Notes: a model not told the origin generated them from the letters alone. Counted from the stretch's first letter, positions 35,066-44,953 are shown. The stretch is 64,000 nucleotides of DNA from Bradyrhizobium zhengyangense (GCF_022012435.1 NZ_JAKLUA010000002.1:434001-498000), one strand, 5' to 3'. A program made the numbers and translations.

Positions 35066-36448
35066 ATGAGGGAAGACAGTCCGACCTGGATCTCAGAGTG
35101 GAGACCGGAGGATGAGGCATTCTGGAATGCGACGGGCAAGACCATCGCCCGGCGTAACTTGATCTGGTCGATCGTGGCCGAGCATATCGGCTTCTCCGTG
35201 TGGCTGATCTGGAGCATCGTCGCGACCAAGCTGCCGCAGGCAGGCTTCCACTACTCGACCGATGAGCTGTTCCAGCTCGTGGCCGTCCCTGGCCTGATCG
35301 GCGCCTTGATGCGCTTCCCCTATACGTTTGCGGTGACCACTTTCGGTGGCCGCAACTGGACCATCTTCAGCGCAGCGATCCTATTCATTCCGACGCTGTC
35401 GCTCGCCTACTTCGTGAGCCAGCCCGAGACGCCGTTCTGGCTGATGCTGCTGATCGCTTCCACGGCGGGTCTGGGCGGCGGCAATTTCGCCTCCAGCATG
35501 ACCAACATCTCGTTCTTCTTTCCGGATAGGATGAAGGGCTGGGCGCTCGGCCTTAATGCGGCCGGCGGCAACATCGGCGTCTCCAGCGTGCAGTTGCTGA
35601 CACCGATCCTGATGACGCTCGCCGTCATCAACCTGTTCCAGGCGACGCCGGTCGGCGGTGTCTATCTGCAGAACGCGGGCCTGATGTGGGTGCTGCCGAT
35701 CGCGGTCGCGGTGTTCGGCGCGGTGTTCTTCATGAACAACCTGACCTCGGCCAAGTCGTCGGTGAAGAACCAGCTCGCGATCGTCAAGCGCAAGCACACC
35801 TGGATCATGGCCTTCATCTACATCGGAACGTTCGGCTCCTTCATCGGCTACTCCGCCGCGTTTCCGTTGCTGATCAAGACCCAGTTTCCGACGGTCACGA
35901 TCTCGATTGCGTTCCTCGGTCCGTTGGTCGGCTCGCTGTCGCGTCCGTTCGGCGGCTGGCTCGCGGACAAGGTCGGCGGCTCGATCATCACCTTCTGGAA
36001 TTTCATCGCGATGGCGGCGGCCACGATCGGCGTGCTGTATTTCGTCGGGCAGAAGGACTTCACCGGCTTCCTGTCGATGTTCCTGATCCTGTTCCTGACG
36101 ACGGGCATCGGCAACGGCTCGACTTACCGCATGATCCCGTCGATCTTCCGCGAAGAAAACCTGTTCAAGGTGCGCGGCAAGGGCGACGCGGCGCGCGCGA
36201 TGGCACTGAAGGCGGCGAGCATCGAGAGCGGTGCGGCGGTCGGATTCATCGGCGCGGTTGGCGCCGTCGGCGGCTATCTGATCCCGAGCAGCTTCGGCAA
36301 GTCGATCGCCGCGACCGGGGGTCCGCAGCTCGCGCTCGCGATCTTCCTCGCGTTCTACGCCATCTGCCTCGGACTGACCTGGTGGTTCTACCTGCGTCGC
36401 AGCTCGCAGGCTGAAGGCGCGCCAAGCCTTGCCGAAGCGCGTGTGTGA
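35066..36448 (+). CDS. narK: nitrate/nitrite MFS transporter NarK
   Basis: 460 residues, twelve predicted membrane helices. Both nitrate signatures are seen: GLGGGNFASSMTNISFFFP near residue 140 and, just after it, GWALGLNAAGGNIGVS; a second-half signature GNGSTYRMIP is near residue 350. Imports nitrate and probably exports nitrite. The ATG follows GAAAGGGAT; a longer frame reaching back to 34895 would start before the transcript. First gene of the narK–bjgb–flp–nasC order known in B. diazoefficiens. Confidence 0.93.
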   Translation: MREDSPTWISEWRPEDEAFWNATGKTIARRNLIWSIVAEHIGFSVWLIWSIVATKLPQAGFHYSTDELFQLVAVPGLIGALMRFPYTFAVTTFGGRNWTIFSAAILFIPTLSLAYFVSQPETPFWLMLLIASTAGLGGGNFASSMTNISFFFPDRMKGWALGLNAAGGNIGVSSVQLLTPILMTLAVINLFQATPVGGVYLQNAGLMWVLPIAVAVFGAVFFMNNLTSAKSSVKNQLAIVKRKHTWIMAFIYIGTFGSFIGYSAAFPLLIKTQFPTVTISIAFLGPLVGSLSRPFGGWLADKVGGSIITFWNFIAMAAATIGVLYFVGQKDFTGFLSMFLILFLTTGIGNGSTYRMIPSIFREENLFKVRGKGDAARAMALKAASIESGAAVGFIGAVGAVGGYLIPSSFGKSIAATGGPQLALAIFLAFYAICLGLTWWFYLRRSSQAEGAPSLAEARV

Positions 36449-36465
36449 GATTTGACATGAAACAC

Positions 36466-36491
36466 GCTTCTCCCCGTACGCGGGGAGAAGC
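36466..36491. repeat. stem-loop in the narK–haemoglobin gap
   Basis: An 11-bp perfect stem GCTTCTCCCCG/CGGGGAGAAGC with loop TACG, 17 bases after the narK stop and 80 bases before the haemoglobin gene. Such CTCCCCG palindromes recur in Bradyrhizobium genomes. Inside an operon it could stop part of the transcripts or protect the narK 3' end. Confidence 0.7.
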
Positions 36492-36570
36492 CGCTCTGAT
36501 GACGTTTGACCCATGAACTTTTTCCGCAACGGCGCGGACAAAGGCAGACCGAAACAGACAGGAGACCATC

Positions 36571-36999
36571 ATGACGCCACAGCAGATCGCCCTCGTGCAG
36601 CAGAGCTTTTCCAAGGTCGCACCGATTTCAGAAACAGCCTCGCAGCTGTTCTACGACCGCTTGTTCGAGGTCGCTCCCCCCGTGCGCGCGATGTTTCCCG
36701 AGGACATGACCGAGCAGCGCAAGAAGCTGATGGGCATGCTCGCCGCTGTCGTCGGAGGCCTGTCCAATCTCGAGACGATTCTTCCCGCGGCCTCCGCGCT
36801 CGCCAAGCGTCACGTCGCTTACGGCGCCAAGGCCGAGCACTATCCCGTGGTCGGTGCGACGCTGCTGTGGACGCTGGAGAAGGGCCTCGGCGAGGCCTGG
36901 ACGCCCGAACTCGCAACCGCCTGGACCGACGCTTACGGCGTGCTGTCCGGCTACATGATTTCAGAGGCCTATGGCCCACAGGCGCAGGCCGCCGAATAG
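36571..36999 (+). CDS. bjgb: single-domain bacterial haemoglobin Bjgb
   Basis: 142 residues, the globin domain of flavohaemoglobins without the reductase. The F-helix histidine is in LAKRHVAYG near residue 85, followed by HYPVVGATLLWTLEKGLG, diagnostic of the family; the distal region LFYDRLFEVAPPVRAMF is typical. In B. diazoefficiens the equivalent protein removes nitric oxide produced during nitrate assimilation and works with the reductase encoded next. Ribosome site CAGGAGACC. Confidence 0.93.
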   Translation: MTPQQIALVQQSFSKVAPISETASQLFYDRLFEVAPPVRAMFPEDMTEQRKKLMGMLAAVVGGLSNLETILPAASALAKRHVAYGAKAEHYPVVGATLLWTLEKGLGEAWTPELATAWTDAYGVLSGYMISEAYGPQAQAAE

Positions 37000-37009
37000 G
37001 AGATGCCTT

Positions 37010-38227
37010 GTGAGTGAACCGCTCGTCATCGTCGGTAACGGTATGGCAGCCGCGCGTCTGGTCGACGAGCTCGCCAAGACCGCGCTCGGCCGCTATGCGG
37101 TCGCTGTGATCGGCGAAGAGCCGCGGCTCGCTTACAACAGGGTGCTGCTCTCATCCGTGCTGGCCGGCGAGACCGGCTCGCACGAGATCGAGCTCCGACC
37201 GGCAGACTGGTGGCGCCATCGCGGCGTCACCGTGCGCTATGGCTATCGCGTCACCGAAATCGATACCGGCCGTCGCGAGCTCAAGATCGCGGGTGAAGAG
37301 AGCATGGAATATTCCAAGCTCGTGCTCGCGACGGGATCGACGCCCCTGCGGCTCAACGTAGCAGGCGCCGATCTTGCCGGCGTGCACACCTTTCGCGACA
37401 CCCGCGACGTCGATCTGCTGCTGACGCTGGCGGCAGCGAAGAAGCGCGTCGTCGTGGTCGGCGGCGGCCTGCTCGGCCTCGAGGCGGCCTATGGCCTTGC
37501 CAAGGCCGGTGCGCCCGTGACCCTGCTGCATCTGATGGACCGGCTGATGGAACGCCAGCTCGATGGGCCAGCCGCCGATCTGCTCAAGACGCTGGTCGAG
37601 CGCAAGGGCATCCGGGTCATGCTCAACGCCTCCACCGCGCGCATTCACGGCGAGCACCATGTCGAAGCCGTGGAGCTGGCCGACGGCAGCCGCATCGAGG
37701 CGGACGCCGTGATCTTCGCCGCCGGCATCAGGCCCAACGTTGCGCTCGCCAAGGACGCCGGCATCGCGGTCAACCGCGGCATCGTCGTCAACGATGTGAT
37801 GCAGACGGCGTCTCCCGACATCTACGCGCTCGGCGAATGCGCCGAGCATCGCGGCACCTGCTACGGTCTGGTTGAGCCGGCCTATGAGCAGGCGCGCGTG
37901 CTGGCCCGGCATCTCGGCGGACGCCTCGCCGCCTACCAGGGCAGCGTGGTCTCGACCAATCTGAAAGTGTCCGGCGTCAGCGTGTTCTCGGCAGGCGACT
38001 TCATGGGCGGTGAAGGCAGCGAGAGTCTCGTGCTGACCGACCGCCGCCGCGGCACCTACAAGAAGCTCGTTATCTCGGACGGATGCCTCACCGGCGCCGT
38101 GCTGATCGGCGAGACCGCCGACGCGCTTTGGTATCTCGAGCTGATCCGCACCCGCGAGAAGATCGCAGGGATTCGCGCTGACATGATGTTCGGCCGTGCG
38201 CTTGCGCGTCCTTCCAAAGCTGCTTGA
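37010..38227 (+). CDS. flp: FAD-dependent NAD(P)H oxidoreductase Flp
   Basis: 405 residues. The FAD motif reads VIVGNGMAAARLVDEL, the NAD(P)H motif VVVGGGLLGLEAAYGLAKAG is near residue 150, and the second FAD motif is DIYALGECAEH. Similar to nitrite reductase NirB N-terminal and rubredoxin reductase-type proteins. It is proposed to supply electrons to nitrate reductase NasC and to the haemoglobin. GTG start with AGGAG upstream; 10 bases after bjgb, 15 before nasC. Confidence 0.92.
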   Translation: MSEPLVIVGNGMAAARLVDELAKTALGRYAVAVIGEEPRLAYNRVLLSSVLAGETGSHEIELRPADWWRHRGVTVRYGYRVTEIDTGRRELKIAGEESMEYSKLVLATGSTPLRLNVAGADLAGVHTFRDTRDVDLLLTLAAAKKRVVVVGGGLLGLEAAYGLAKAGAPVTLLHLMDRLMERQLDGPAADLLKTLVERKGIRVMLNASTARIHGEHHVEAVELADGSRIEADAVIFAAGIRPNVALAKDAGIAVNRGIVVNDVMQTASPDIYALGECAEHRGTCYGLVEPAYEQARVLARHLGGRLAAYQGSVVSTNLKVSGVSVFSAGDFMGGEGSESLVLTDRRRGTYKKLVISDGCLTGAVLIGETADALWYLELIRTREKIAGIRADMMFGRALARPSKAA

Positions 38228-38242
38228 TGGAGGCGGCTTGAT

Positions 38243-40948
38243 ATGACGGCGATCGATCCCTCGCTTCGTACCACCAAGACGACCTGTCCCTATTGCGGCG
38301 TCGGCTGCGGCGTGCTTGCAACGCCGGATGGCGCGGGTGGCGCTGCGATCGCGGGCGATCCTGACCATCCCGCCAATTTCGGCCGGCTGTGCTCGAAGGG
38401 CTCCGCGCTCGGCGAGACCATCGGGCTGGAGGGCCGGCTTCTCTATCCGATGATCCGCTGCAAAGGCGTGCTCGAACGCGTGGCCTGGAGCGATGCGCTC
38501 GACCATGTCGCGCATCGCATGAAGCATATCGTCGCGCGCGACGGCGCCGACGCGGTCGCGTTCTATCTGTCGGGCCAGCTCCTCACCGAGGATTATTACG
38601 TCGCCAACAAGCTGATGAAAGGCTTTGTCGGCACCGCCAACGTCGACACCAATTCGCGGCTGTGCATGTCGTCCTCGGTCGCCGGCCATCGCCGCGCCTT
38701 CGGCACCGACACCGTGCCGGGCTGCTATGAGGATCTCGACCAGGCCGATCTCCTCGTGTTTGTCGGCTCGAACGCCGCCTGGTGTCATCCGGTGCTGTTC
38801 CAGCGCATGCTGAAGAACCGCGCCGAGCGCGGCGCGCGGATGATCGTGATCGATCCGCGCCGCACCGACACCGCAAGCGACGTCGACCTGTTCCTCGGCC
38901 TCAAGCCCGGTACCGACACCGCGTTGTTCTCCGGCCTGTTCGTTCATCTCGCCGACAATGGCGCGCTCGATCAGAATTATATCGCGAACAACACCTCGGG
39001 CTTCGACGACGTGCTGGCGCGTGCGCGCAACATCGCCGGCAGCATCACCGCGACCGCGCTGGCGACGGGGCTTTCCGAGCAGGACGTCGCCACCTTCTTC
39101 AGGATGTTCCGCGACACGACCCGCGTCGTGACGCTGTACTCGCAGGGCGTCAACCAGTCGGCGCAGGGCACCGACAAGGTCAACGCGATCCTGAACTGCC
39201 ATCTCGCCACGGGCCGCATCGGCAAGCCGGGCGCGTCGCCGTTCTCGCTCACCGGCCAGCCCAATGCGATGGGCGGCCGCGAGGTCGGCGGCCTCGCCAA
39301 TATGCTCGCCGCGCACATGGGCTTCACGCCGCCCGACATCGACCGCGTCAGGCGGTTCTGGAAGGCGCCGCGTATCGCCACCCATGAGGGGCTGAAGGCA
39401 GTGCAGCTGTTCGAGGCGATCAACCGCGGCGAGGTCAAGGCGCTGTGGGTGATGGGCACCAATCCCGCGGTGTCGGTGCCCGACGCGGACATCGTGCGCG
39501 AGGCGCTGAAGAAGCTCGAGCTGTTCGTCGTGTCCGAGAACGTGCTCAGCAACGATACGGTCGAAGCCGGCCCGCATGTGCTGTTGCCGGCGCTGGCGTG
39601 GGGCGAGAAGTCGGGCACGGTGACCAATTCCGAGCGCCGCATCTCGCGCCAGCGCTCGTTCCTGCCGGCGCCCGGGGAGGCGCGGCCCGATTGGTGGATT
39701 CTCAGCGAGACCGCCAAGCGTCTCGGCTTCGGCGACAGCTTCGATTACAAATCCGCCGCCGAGATTTTCCGCGAGCATGCCGCGCTCTCGGCCTTCGAGA
39801 ACAATGGCAGCCGCGATTTCGATATCGGCGCGATGACGTCGATGTCCGACGAGGATTTCGACGCCTTGAAGCCGGTGCAGTGGCCGGCGCGAGAAGGCGG
39901 AGAACCGGGAGAGCGCTTCTTCGCGCAAGGTGGCTTCTTCACCAATGACGGCAAGGGCCGCTTCGTTGCGCCCGAGGTGCCGGCGCTGCGCGGCGAGACC
40001 GGCCCGTCGCGTCCCATGAGGCTCAACACCGGGCGCATCCGCGACCAGTGGCACACCATGACGCGCACGGGACTCAGCCAGCGGCTGGGCGCGCATCTAC
40101 CCGAGCCCTTCGTCGAGATCCATCCTGACGACGCCGGCAAATACGGTATCGCTCATGACGGCTATGCCCGCATCACCACCGATTACGGCCAGTGCATCCT
40201 GAAGGTCGTCGTCAGCGAACGCCAACAGCGCGGTACGTTGTTCGTACCGATCCATTGGAGCGCGATGAACGCCTCACAGGGGCGTGTCGGTGCGCTGGTG
40301 CAATCCTTCACCGATCCGTTCTCGGGCCAGCCGGAATCGAAGGCGACGCCAGCTGCGATCGCGCCGTATGAATTCGTCTTCCGCGGTTTTGCGCTGTCGC
40401 GAAAGCAGCTCGATCTGCCGCCAAACCTGCTGTGGACGCGCGTCACGGTCAGCGGCGGCTTCGGCTATCTCTTTGCCGACAACGCGGACCTGTCGCGCTG
40501 GCCGGCCTGGCTCGAGAGTGCCGCCGGCGAGGACGTGGCTGAGTATCGCGATTTCGGCGGCGGCGTTTTCCGCGCGGCTTCGTTCTCGGGCGATCGTATC
40601 GAGACCTGCCTGTTCGTCGGCCCCGCGCATGATGCCGGCGACTGGGATGTGGTGAAAAACGTGTTCGCGGCCGATCGTGTCACCGACGACCAGCGCCGCA
40701 TGCTGCTGTCCGGCAAGTCCAGCGAAGGCGCCGCCTCGACCGGCCCTGTTGTCTGCGCCTGCTTCGGCGTCGGCCGCGGCACCATCTGCGACACGATCGC
40801 GAGCGGAGCGCGGACAGCCGCCGAGATTGGCGCAAAACTCAAGGCCGGCACCAATTGCGGCTCCTGCATCCCCGAACTGAAGCGCCTGATTGCGACGACG
40901 GAATTGGCGCCGGCGAAGCAGGCGAAGGTCGCGGGTGCGGCGAGCTGA
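38243..40948 (+). CDS. nasC: assimilatory nitrate reductase catalytic subunit NasC
   Basis: 901 residues. The N-terminal [4Fe-4S] site is CPYCGVGCG (about 14–22) plus CSKG near residue 52. The molybdopterin domains contain DTNSRLCMSSSVAG and GQPNAMGGREVGGLANM, typical of Nas/Nap enzymes. A C-terminal BFD-like [2Fe-2S] domain shows CACFGVGRGTIC and CGSC. Cytoplasmic enzyme reducing nitrate to nitrite with a Mo-bis-MGD centre. Ribosome site TGGAGG. Last gene of the operon; nitrite reductase is not in the window. Confidence 0.95.
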   Translation: MTAIDPSLRTTKTTCPYCGVGCGVLATPDGAGGAAIAGDPDHPANFGRLCSKGSALGETIGLEGRLLYPMIRCKGVLERVAWSDALDHVAHRMKHIVARDGADAVAFYLSGQLLTEDYYVANKLMKGFVGTANVDTNSRLCMSSSVAGHRRAFGTDTVPGCYEDLDQADLLVFVGSNAAWCHPVLFQRMLKNRAERGARMIVIDPRRTDTASDVDLFLGLKPGTDTALFSGLFVHLADNGALDQNYIANNTSGFDDVLARARNIAGSITATALATGLSEQDVATFFRMFRDTTRVVTLYSQGVNQSAQGTDKVNAILNCHLATGRIGKPGASPFSLTGQPNAMGGREVGGLANMLAAHMGFTPPDIDRVRRFWKAPRIATHEGLKAVQLFEAINRGEVKALWVMGTNPAVSVPDADIVREALKKLELFVVSENVLSNDTVEAGPHVLLPALAWGEKSGTVTNSERRISRQRSFLPAPGEARPDWWILSETAKRLGFGDSFDYKSAAEIFREHAALSAFENNGSRDFDIGAMTSMSDEDFDALKPVQWPAREGGEPGERFFAQGGFFTNDGKGRFVAPEVPALRGETGPSRPMRLNTGRIRDQWHTMTRTGLSQRLGAHLPEPFVEIHPDDAGKYGIAHDGYARITTDYGQCILKVVVSERQQRGTLFVPIHWSAMNASQGRVGALVQSFTDPFSGQPESKATPAAIAPYEFVFRGFALSRKQLDLPPNLLWTRVTVSGGFGYLFADNADLSRWPAWLESAAGEDVAEYRDFGGGVFRAASFSGDRIETCLFVGPAHDAGDWDVVKNVFAADRVTDDQRRMLLSGKSSEGAASTGPVVCACFGVGRGTICDTIASGARTAAEIGAKLKAGTNCGSCIPELKRLIATTELAPAKQAKVAGAAS

Positions 40949-40983
40949 AGTTCCGGGCGGTGGTCTTCTAGACGGTCTCGTGC

Positions 40984-41027
40984 CCCGGCTCTGCGCAGCA
41001 ACGCTGACGCGTTGCAGCGCGTCCGGG
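40984..41027. repeat. palindromic repeat after nasC, possible operon terminator
   Basis: Outer arms CCCGG/CCGGG and inner arms GCGC..GCAACGC / GCGTTGC..GCGC with loop TGAC make a 44-base hairpin with a few mismatches, 35 bases after nasC. No T run. The remaining gap to the next gene (to 41247) contains no gene I recognise. Confidence 0.55.
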
Positions 41028-41247
41028 ACAAGAGAGCAGCGCGCAGGTGCCGTCTCCCCAGCCCAAACTTGCCACCCCCAATCGACGCGCCCGCGATTGT
41101 GCCTTATGGTTCGGCGCGCTGCCCTCAGCATCCGCATAAACCATGATGAACCTGGAAACGCCGCCGCGTCTGATCGAAACATCAGAGGATTGAACTCTTG
41201 AGCGTGACGGCAGTTTGTCTCAGCCAAAGACCGGCGTCGGAGCGAAT

Positions 41248-42087
41248 ATGAACACAAAACCCTTCGGCAAGTCAGGCGCCAGCGTCTCCGTGATTGGGCA
41301 GGGCACCTGGTATCTCGACCATGGCGACCGCAAGCGCGCGATCGCGGCGCTTCAGCGCGGGCTCGATCTCGGCATGACCCATATCGACACCGCCGAGATG
41401 TATGGCGATGCCGAGCCCGTCATTGCCGACGCGATCGCGGGTCGTCGCGATGAGGTGTTCCTGGTCTCCAAGGTGCTGCCGAGCAACGCCTCGCGTCGCG
41501 GCACCATCACGGCCTGTGAGCGCTCGCTGAAGCGGCTGAAGACGGACAGCCTCGATTGCTATCTCCTGCACTGGCGCGGCTCGTATGATCTTGAAGACAC
41601 CGTCGCCGCATTCGAGGAGTTGGTGACATCAGGCAAGATCAAATCCTGGGGCGTCTCCAATTTCGACGCTGACGATCTCGACGAGATTCTCGGCGTTGCC
41701 GGCGAAGGCAAGATCGCCTGCAATCAGGTGCTCTATCATCTGAAGGAACGCGCGATCGAGCACGCGGTGATTCCGTGGTGCGAGCGGCACGGCGTTGCCG
41801 TCGTCGCTTATTCGCCGTTCGGACACGATGACTTTCCGGATGCGCGCAGCGAAGGCGGCGCGATGTTGGCGCGCATTGCGGAGGCGCGTCGTGCGACACC
41901 GCGTCAGGTCGCGTTGAGCTTCCTCACCCGTGCGACTACGGTGTTCGCGATCCCGAAGGCGTCGTCCGCGGAACATGCCGGCGAAAATGCGGCGGCGGGC
42001 GATCTCGTGCTGACGAAAGAGGAGATTTCGGCACTGGATGCGGCGTTTCCGCGCGGCCCGAAGCCGCGCGGCCTACCCATGCTGTAG
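41248..42087 (+). CDS. aldo/keto reductase
   Basis: 279 residues. TIM-barrel signatures: GMTHIDTAEMYGDAE with catalytic Asp and Tyr, then VLPSNASRRGTITACERSLKRL with Ser at the usual Lys site region, LLHWRG with the active-site His, and IPKASSAEHAGEN near the C-terminus. Reduces aldehydes or ketones with NADPH. ATG with GGAGC upstream preferred over an upstream TTG at 41215. Confidence 0.88.
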   Translation: MNTKPFGKSGASVSVIGQGTWYLDHGDRKRAIAALQRGLDLGMTHIDTAEMYGDAEPVIADAIAGRRDEVFLVSKVLPSNASRRGTITACERSLKRLKTDSLDCYLLHWRGSYDLEDTVAAFEELVTSGKIKSWGVSNFDADDLDEILGVAGEGKIACNQVLYHLKERAIEHAVIPWCERHGVAVVAYSPFGHDDFPDARSEGGAMLARIAEARRATPRQVALSFLTRATTVFAIPKASSAEHAGENAAAGDLVLTKEEISALDAAFPRGPKPRGLPML

Positions 42088-42274
42088 CGCACAAACGCGC
42101 AATATTAACGGGACGTTGACACGCGTGGACGTCAGCGCATATCGGCATCCTGTTTTCGGAAGTTGTGAACGCGGCGCATTTGGCGTTTTTTATGGGCCGT
42201 CTCGATTCGCATTTTTCCCAGGTCTACCAGTGACACCGCCGCCCGCCGCAGCCGCAAGGCTCGACAGTATTCCC

Positions 42275-43216
42275 ATGCCCTTGCCGGAGAAGAAGCAGGA
42301 GGCTCGCCGTGCGCCTGCGCGCGTCGACCATCCCTTCAAAGGTATCGCGCTGGTGCTGCTGTCGACGATCTTCCTCGGCTGCTCTGACGTCACCTCGAAA
42401 TATTTGTCATCGAGCCTGCCGTCGATCGAGATCACCTGGATTCGCTTCGTCACCTTCGCGCTTATGTTCCTGCCGGTGATGCTGCCGGGCTCGCCGCTGC
42501 ATGCGATGCGGACCGAGCGGCTGGGCCTGCAGATCATGCGCGGCACGGCGCTGCTCGGCTCTTCGCTCTTCTTCATCACCGGCTTGCGCTTCCTTCCCAT
42601 CGCGGAAGCCTCGGCCACCGGCTTCGTCTCGCCGCTGTTCGTCACCGCGCTCTCGATCATCTTCCTCAGCGAGAAGGTCGGCATGCGCCGCTGGATCGCG
42701 ACCGGGGTCGGCCTGATTGGCGTGATGATCATCATTCGTCCGGGCTCGGCCGCGTTCCACGCCGCGGCGTTCTTCCCGATCATCTCGGCATTCTGCTGGG
42801 CCGCGGCGCTGATCATGACGCGCATGATGAGCGGGCGCGAGGCCGTTCTCACCACGATGGCCTATTCCGCGCTCACGGGCGTTGCGATCCTCACCGTGAT
42901 GGTGCCGTTCGTCTGGGTCACACCGACCTGGACAGGCATCGGGCTCGGGATCGTGATCGGCCTGGCCTCCACCGTCGGGCAGTGGATCATCGTGCTCGCC
43001 TATCGCTACGGCGACGCCTCGGTGCTGGCGCCGTTCTCCTACACGCAATTGCTGTGGGTCAGCATTCTGGGCTTCTTCGTCTTCGGCGAGCTGCCTGATG
43101 TCTGGACCGTCACGGGAGCGGCCTTCATCGTCGCCAGCGGGCTCTACATCGCTCACCGCGAGCGTGTCCGCCGCGCCCAGGTTTTGGTGCAGGCAGCACG
43201 GTCTCCGAACCCCTGA
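42275..43216 (+). CDS. DMT-superfamily (EamA) transporter
   Basis: 313 residues, ten predicted helices in two EamA repeats. The first helix reads GIALVLLSTIFLGCSDVTSKYL; paired ends such as LSEKVGMRRWIATGVGLIGVMIIIRPG mark the first repeat and FGELPDVWTVTGAAFIVASGLYIA the second. Exports a metabolite; substrate unknown. Start uncertain: this ATG gives the normal length, a GTG at 42230 would add 15 residues. Confidence 0.85.
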   Translation: MPLPEKKQEARRAPARVDHPFKGIALVLLSTIFLGCSDVTSKYLSSSLPSIEITWIRFVTFALMFLPVMLPGSPLHAMRTERLGLQIMRGTALLGSSLFFITGLRFLPIAEASATGFVSPLFVTALSIIFLSEKVGMRRWIATGVGLIGVMIIIRPGSAAFHAAAFFPIISAFCWAAALIMTRMMSGREAVLTTMAYSALTGVAILTVMVPFVWVTPTWTGIGLGIVIGLASTVGQWIIVLAYRYGDASVLAPFSYTQLLWVSILGFFVFGELPDVWTVTGAAFIVASGLYIAHRERVRRAQVLVQAARSPNP

Positions 43217-43276
43217 CGCAAGTTCGCTTGCGCTGATACGTGCTATCAACGGCTCCGATGAAGCAGGAGGAGCCGG

Positions 43277-44356
43277 ATGCGCGCAGCGATTTTCAGGAAC
43301 GGTGAGATTGTCGTCGGTCAGATGGCGGAGCCGAAACCCGGCCCCGGCCAGGTGCTGGTCAAGACGCTCGCCTGCGGCATCTGCGGTTCCGACCTGCACG
43401 CGCGCCAGCACGCGCCGCGAATGGTCGAGATGGCAAAGAAGACCGGGCGCACGCCGATGGACCTGTCGCGCGATGTCGTGTTCGGCCACGAGTTCTGCTG
43501 CGAGATCGTCGACTACGGCCCCGGCACAACGCGCAAGCTCAAGCCGGGCACGCATGTGTGCTCGCTACCTGCGCTGCTGACGCCTGAGGGCATCAAGGGC
43601 ATCGGCTATTCCAACGAGCTTGTCGGCGGCTATGCGGAGCACATGCTGCTCAGCGAGCCGCTGCTGCTGGAAGTGCCGAACGGACTTGCGCCGGAACACG
43701 CCGCATTGACCGAGCCGCTCGCGGTCGGCGTTCACGCGGTCGAAAAAGCCAGCATAAGCGGCGGCGAGGTGCCGCTGGTGATCGGTTGCGGCCCGGTCGG
43801 GCTTGCCGTGATCGCAGCGCTGAGGATCAAGGGCCTGCACCCGATCGTCGCCGCCGACTATTCGCCGGCGCGACGGGCGCTTGCCGCAAAGCTCGGTGCC
43901 GACATCGTCGTCGACCCCAAGGTGTCGCAGCCTTATGCGACCTGGGCCGAGCACGCGCAGATGTCGGAGGCCGAGAAGGCGGCGCGACCGCCGTTCCAGG
44001 CCATGCTGCCGGCGCTGAAGCCCGCGATCATCTTCGAATGTGTCGGCGTGCCCGGCCTGCTGCAGCAGGTGTTCGAGGGCGCCCCGCGCGATGCCAAGAT
44101 CGTCGTGGTCGGCGTCTGCATGGAGAGCGACAGAAACGAGCCTATGCTCGGCATCATGAAGGAGCTCAACGTCCAGTACGTGCTCGGCTACACGCCGGAG
44201 GAGTTTGCGGCATCGCTGCGCCTGATCGCGGAAGGGCAGGTGGACGCCGCGGCAATGGTGACCGCTGAAGTCGGCATCGACGGCGTTGCAAAAGCGTTCG
44301 CTGATCTCGCCAATCCCGAGGCGCACACCAAGATCATCGTGCAGCCGTGGCGGTGA
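43277..44356 (+). CDS. zinc-binding medium-chain alcohol dehydrogenase
   Basis: 359 residues. Catalytic zinc ligands in CGICGSDLHAR and FGHEFCCE; the structural-zinc four-cysteine loop is absent, replaced by PALLTPEGIKGIGYSNEL. Cofactor motif VIGCGPVGLAVI near residue 170. The missing second zinc site separates it from the dehydrogenase encoded at 17.5 kb. Ribosome site CAGGAGGAG. Substrate unknown. Confidence 0.88.
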   Translation: MRAAIFRNGEIVVGQMAEPKPGPGQVLVKTLACGICGSDLHARQHAPRMVEMAKKTGRTPMDLSRDVVFGHEFCCEIVDYGPGTTRKLKPGTHVCSLPALLTPEGIKGIGYSNELVGGYAEHMLLSEPLLLEVPNGLAPEHAALTEPLAVGVHAVEKASISGGEVPLVIGCGPVGLAVIAALRIKGLHPIVAADYSPARRALAAKLGADIVVDPKVSQPYATWAEHAQMSEAEKAARPPFQAMLPALKPAIIFECVGVPGLLQQVFEGAPRDAKIVVVGVCMESDRNEPMLGIMKELNVQYVLGYTPEEFAASLRLIAEGQVDAAAMVTAEVGIDGVAKAFADLANPEAHTKIIVQPWR

Positions 44357-44360
44357 GGGC

Positions 44361-44822
44361 CTACACCGGCAGCGCGATCGAATATTTGACCTGGCTGAGC
44401 GCAAAGCTCGACTCGATCGAGGCGATGCCGTCGAGCCGGGTCAGTTTGGTCTTAAGGAACGTCTCGTAGGAGGCGAGGTCGGCGGCGACGACGCGCAACA
44501 GATAGTCGCGGTTGCCGGTCATGAGATAGCACTCCAGCACCTCGTCCCATTTCGAGATGGCGCGGGCAAAGCGATTGAGGTCCTCCTCCTTCTGCCGCGC
44601 CAGCTTGATCGAGATGAACACGCTGACATGCAGCCCCAGCGCCTTCTGGTCCACGGTCGCGATATAGCGCGAGATCACGCCGCGCTCCTCCAGCAGCTTG
44701 ACCCGGCGATGGCAGGGCGAGACCGAGAGACCGACCTTGTCGGCGAGCTCCTGCATGGTCAGGCGGCTGTCATTCTGGAGATAGAAGAGGATCTTGCGGT
44801 CGATGACGTCGAGCTCGGGCAT
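44361..44822 (-). CDS. Lrp/AsnC-family transcriptional regulator
   Basis: 153 residues. N-terminal HTH (LDVIDRKILFYLQNDSRLTM, then ELADKVGLSVSPCHRRVKLLEERG) and a C-terminal RAM domain with VLECYLMTGNRDYLLRVVA. Such proteins sense amino acids and often control the divergent neighbour. The next gene starts 131 bases away on the other strand, so the transketolase-like enzyme is the likely target. Confidence 0.9.
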   Translation of the reverse strand: MPELDVIDRKILFYLQNDSRLTMQELADKVGLSVSPCHRRVKLLEERGVISRYIATVDQKALGLHVSVFISIKLARQKEEDLNRFARAISKWDEVLECYLMTGNRDYLLRVVAADLASYETFLKTKLTRLDGIASIESSFALSQVKYSIALPV

Positions 44823-44953
44823 TGGAATAAAACCTGAATTTTTGGGTCGGTTATTGGTATGATATCCCAATATCTGCGGATATGCCGCGAAAAATTGAGA
44901 AATCTGGCGTCGCCGGCAGGCGTATGATCCGCCTTATTTTCCGGAGCATCGCC

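Noticed and set aside
37151..40096. Minus-strand frame of 981 codons opposite flp and nasC
   Set aside because: It mirrors two well-identified genes, is rich in Arg, Ala, His and Asp as expected of a GC-driven antisense frame, and has no domain motif or ribosome site.
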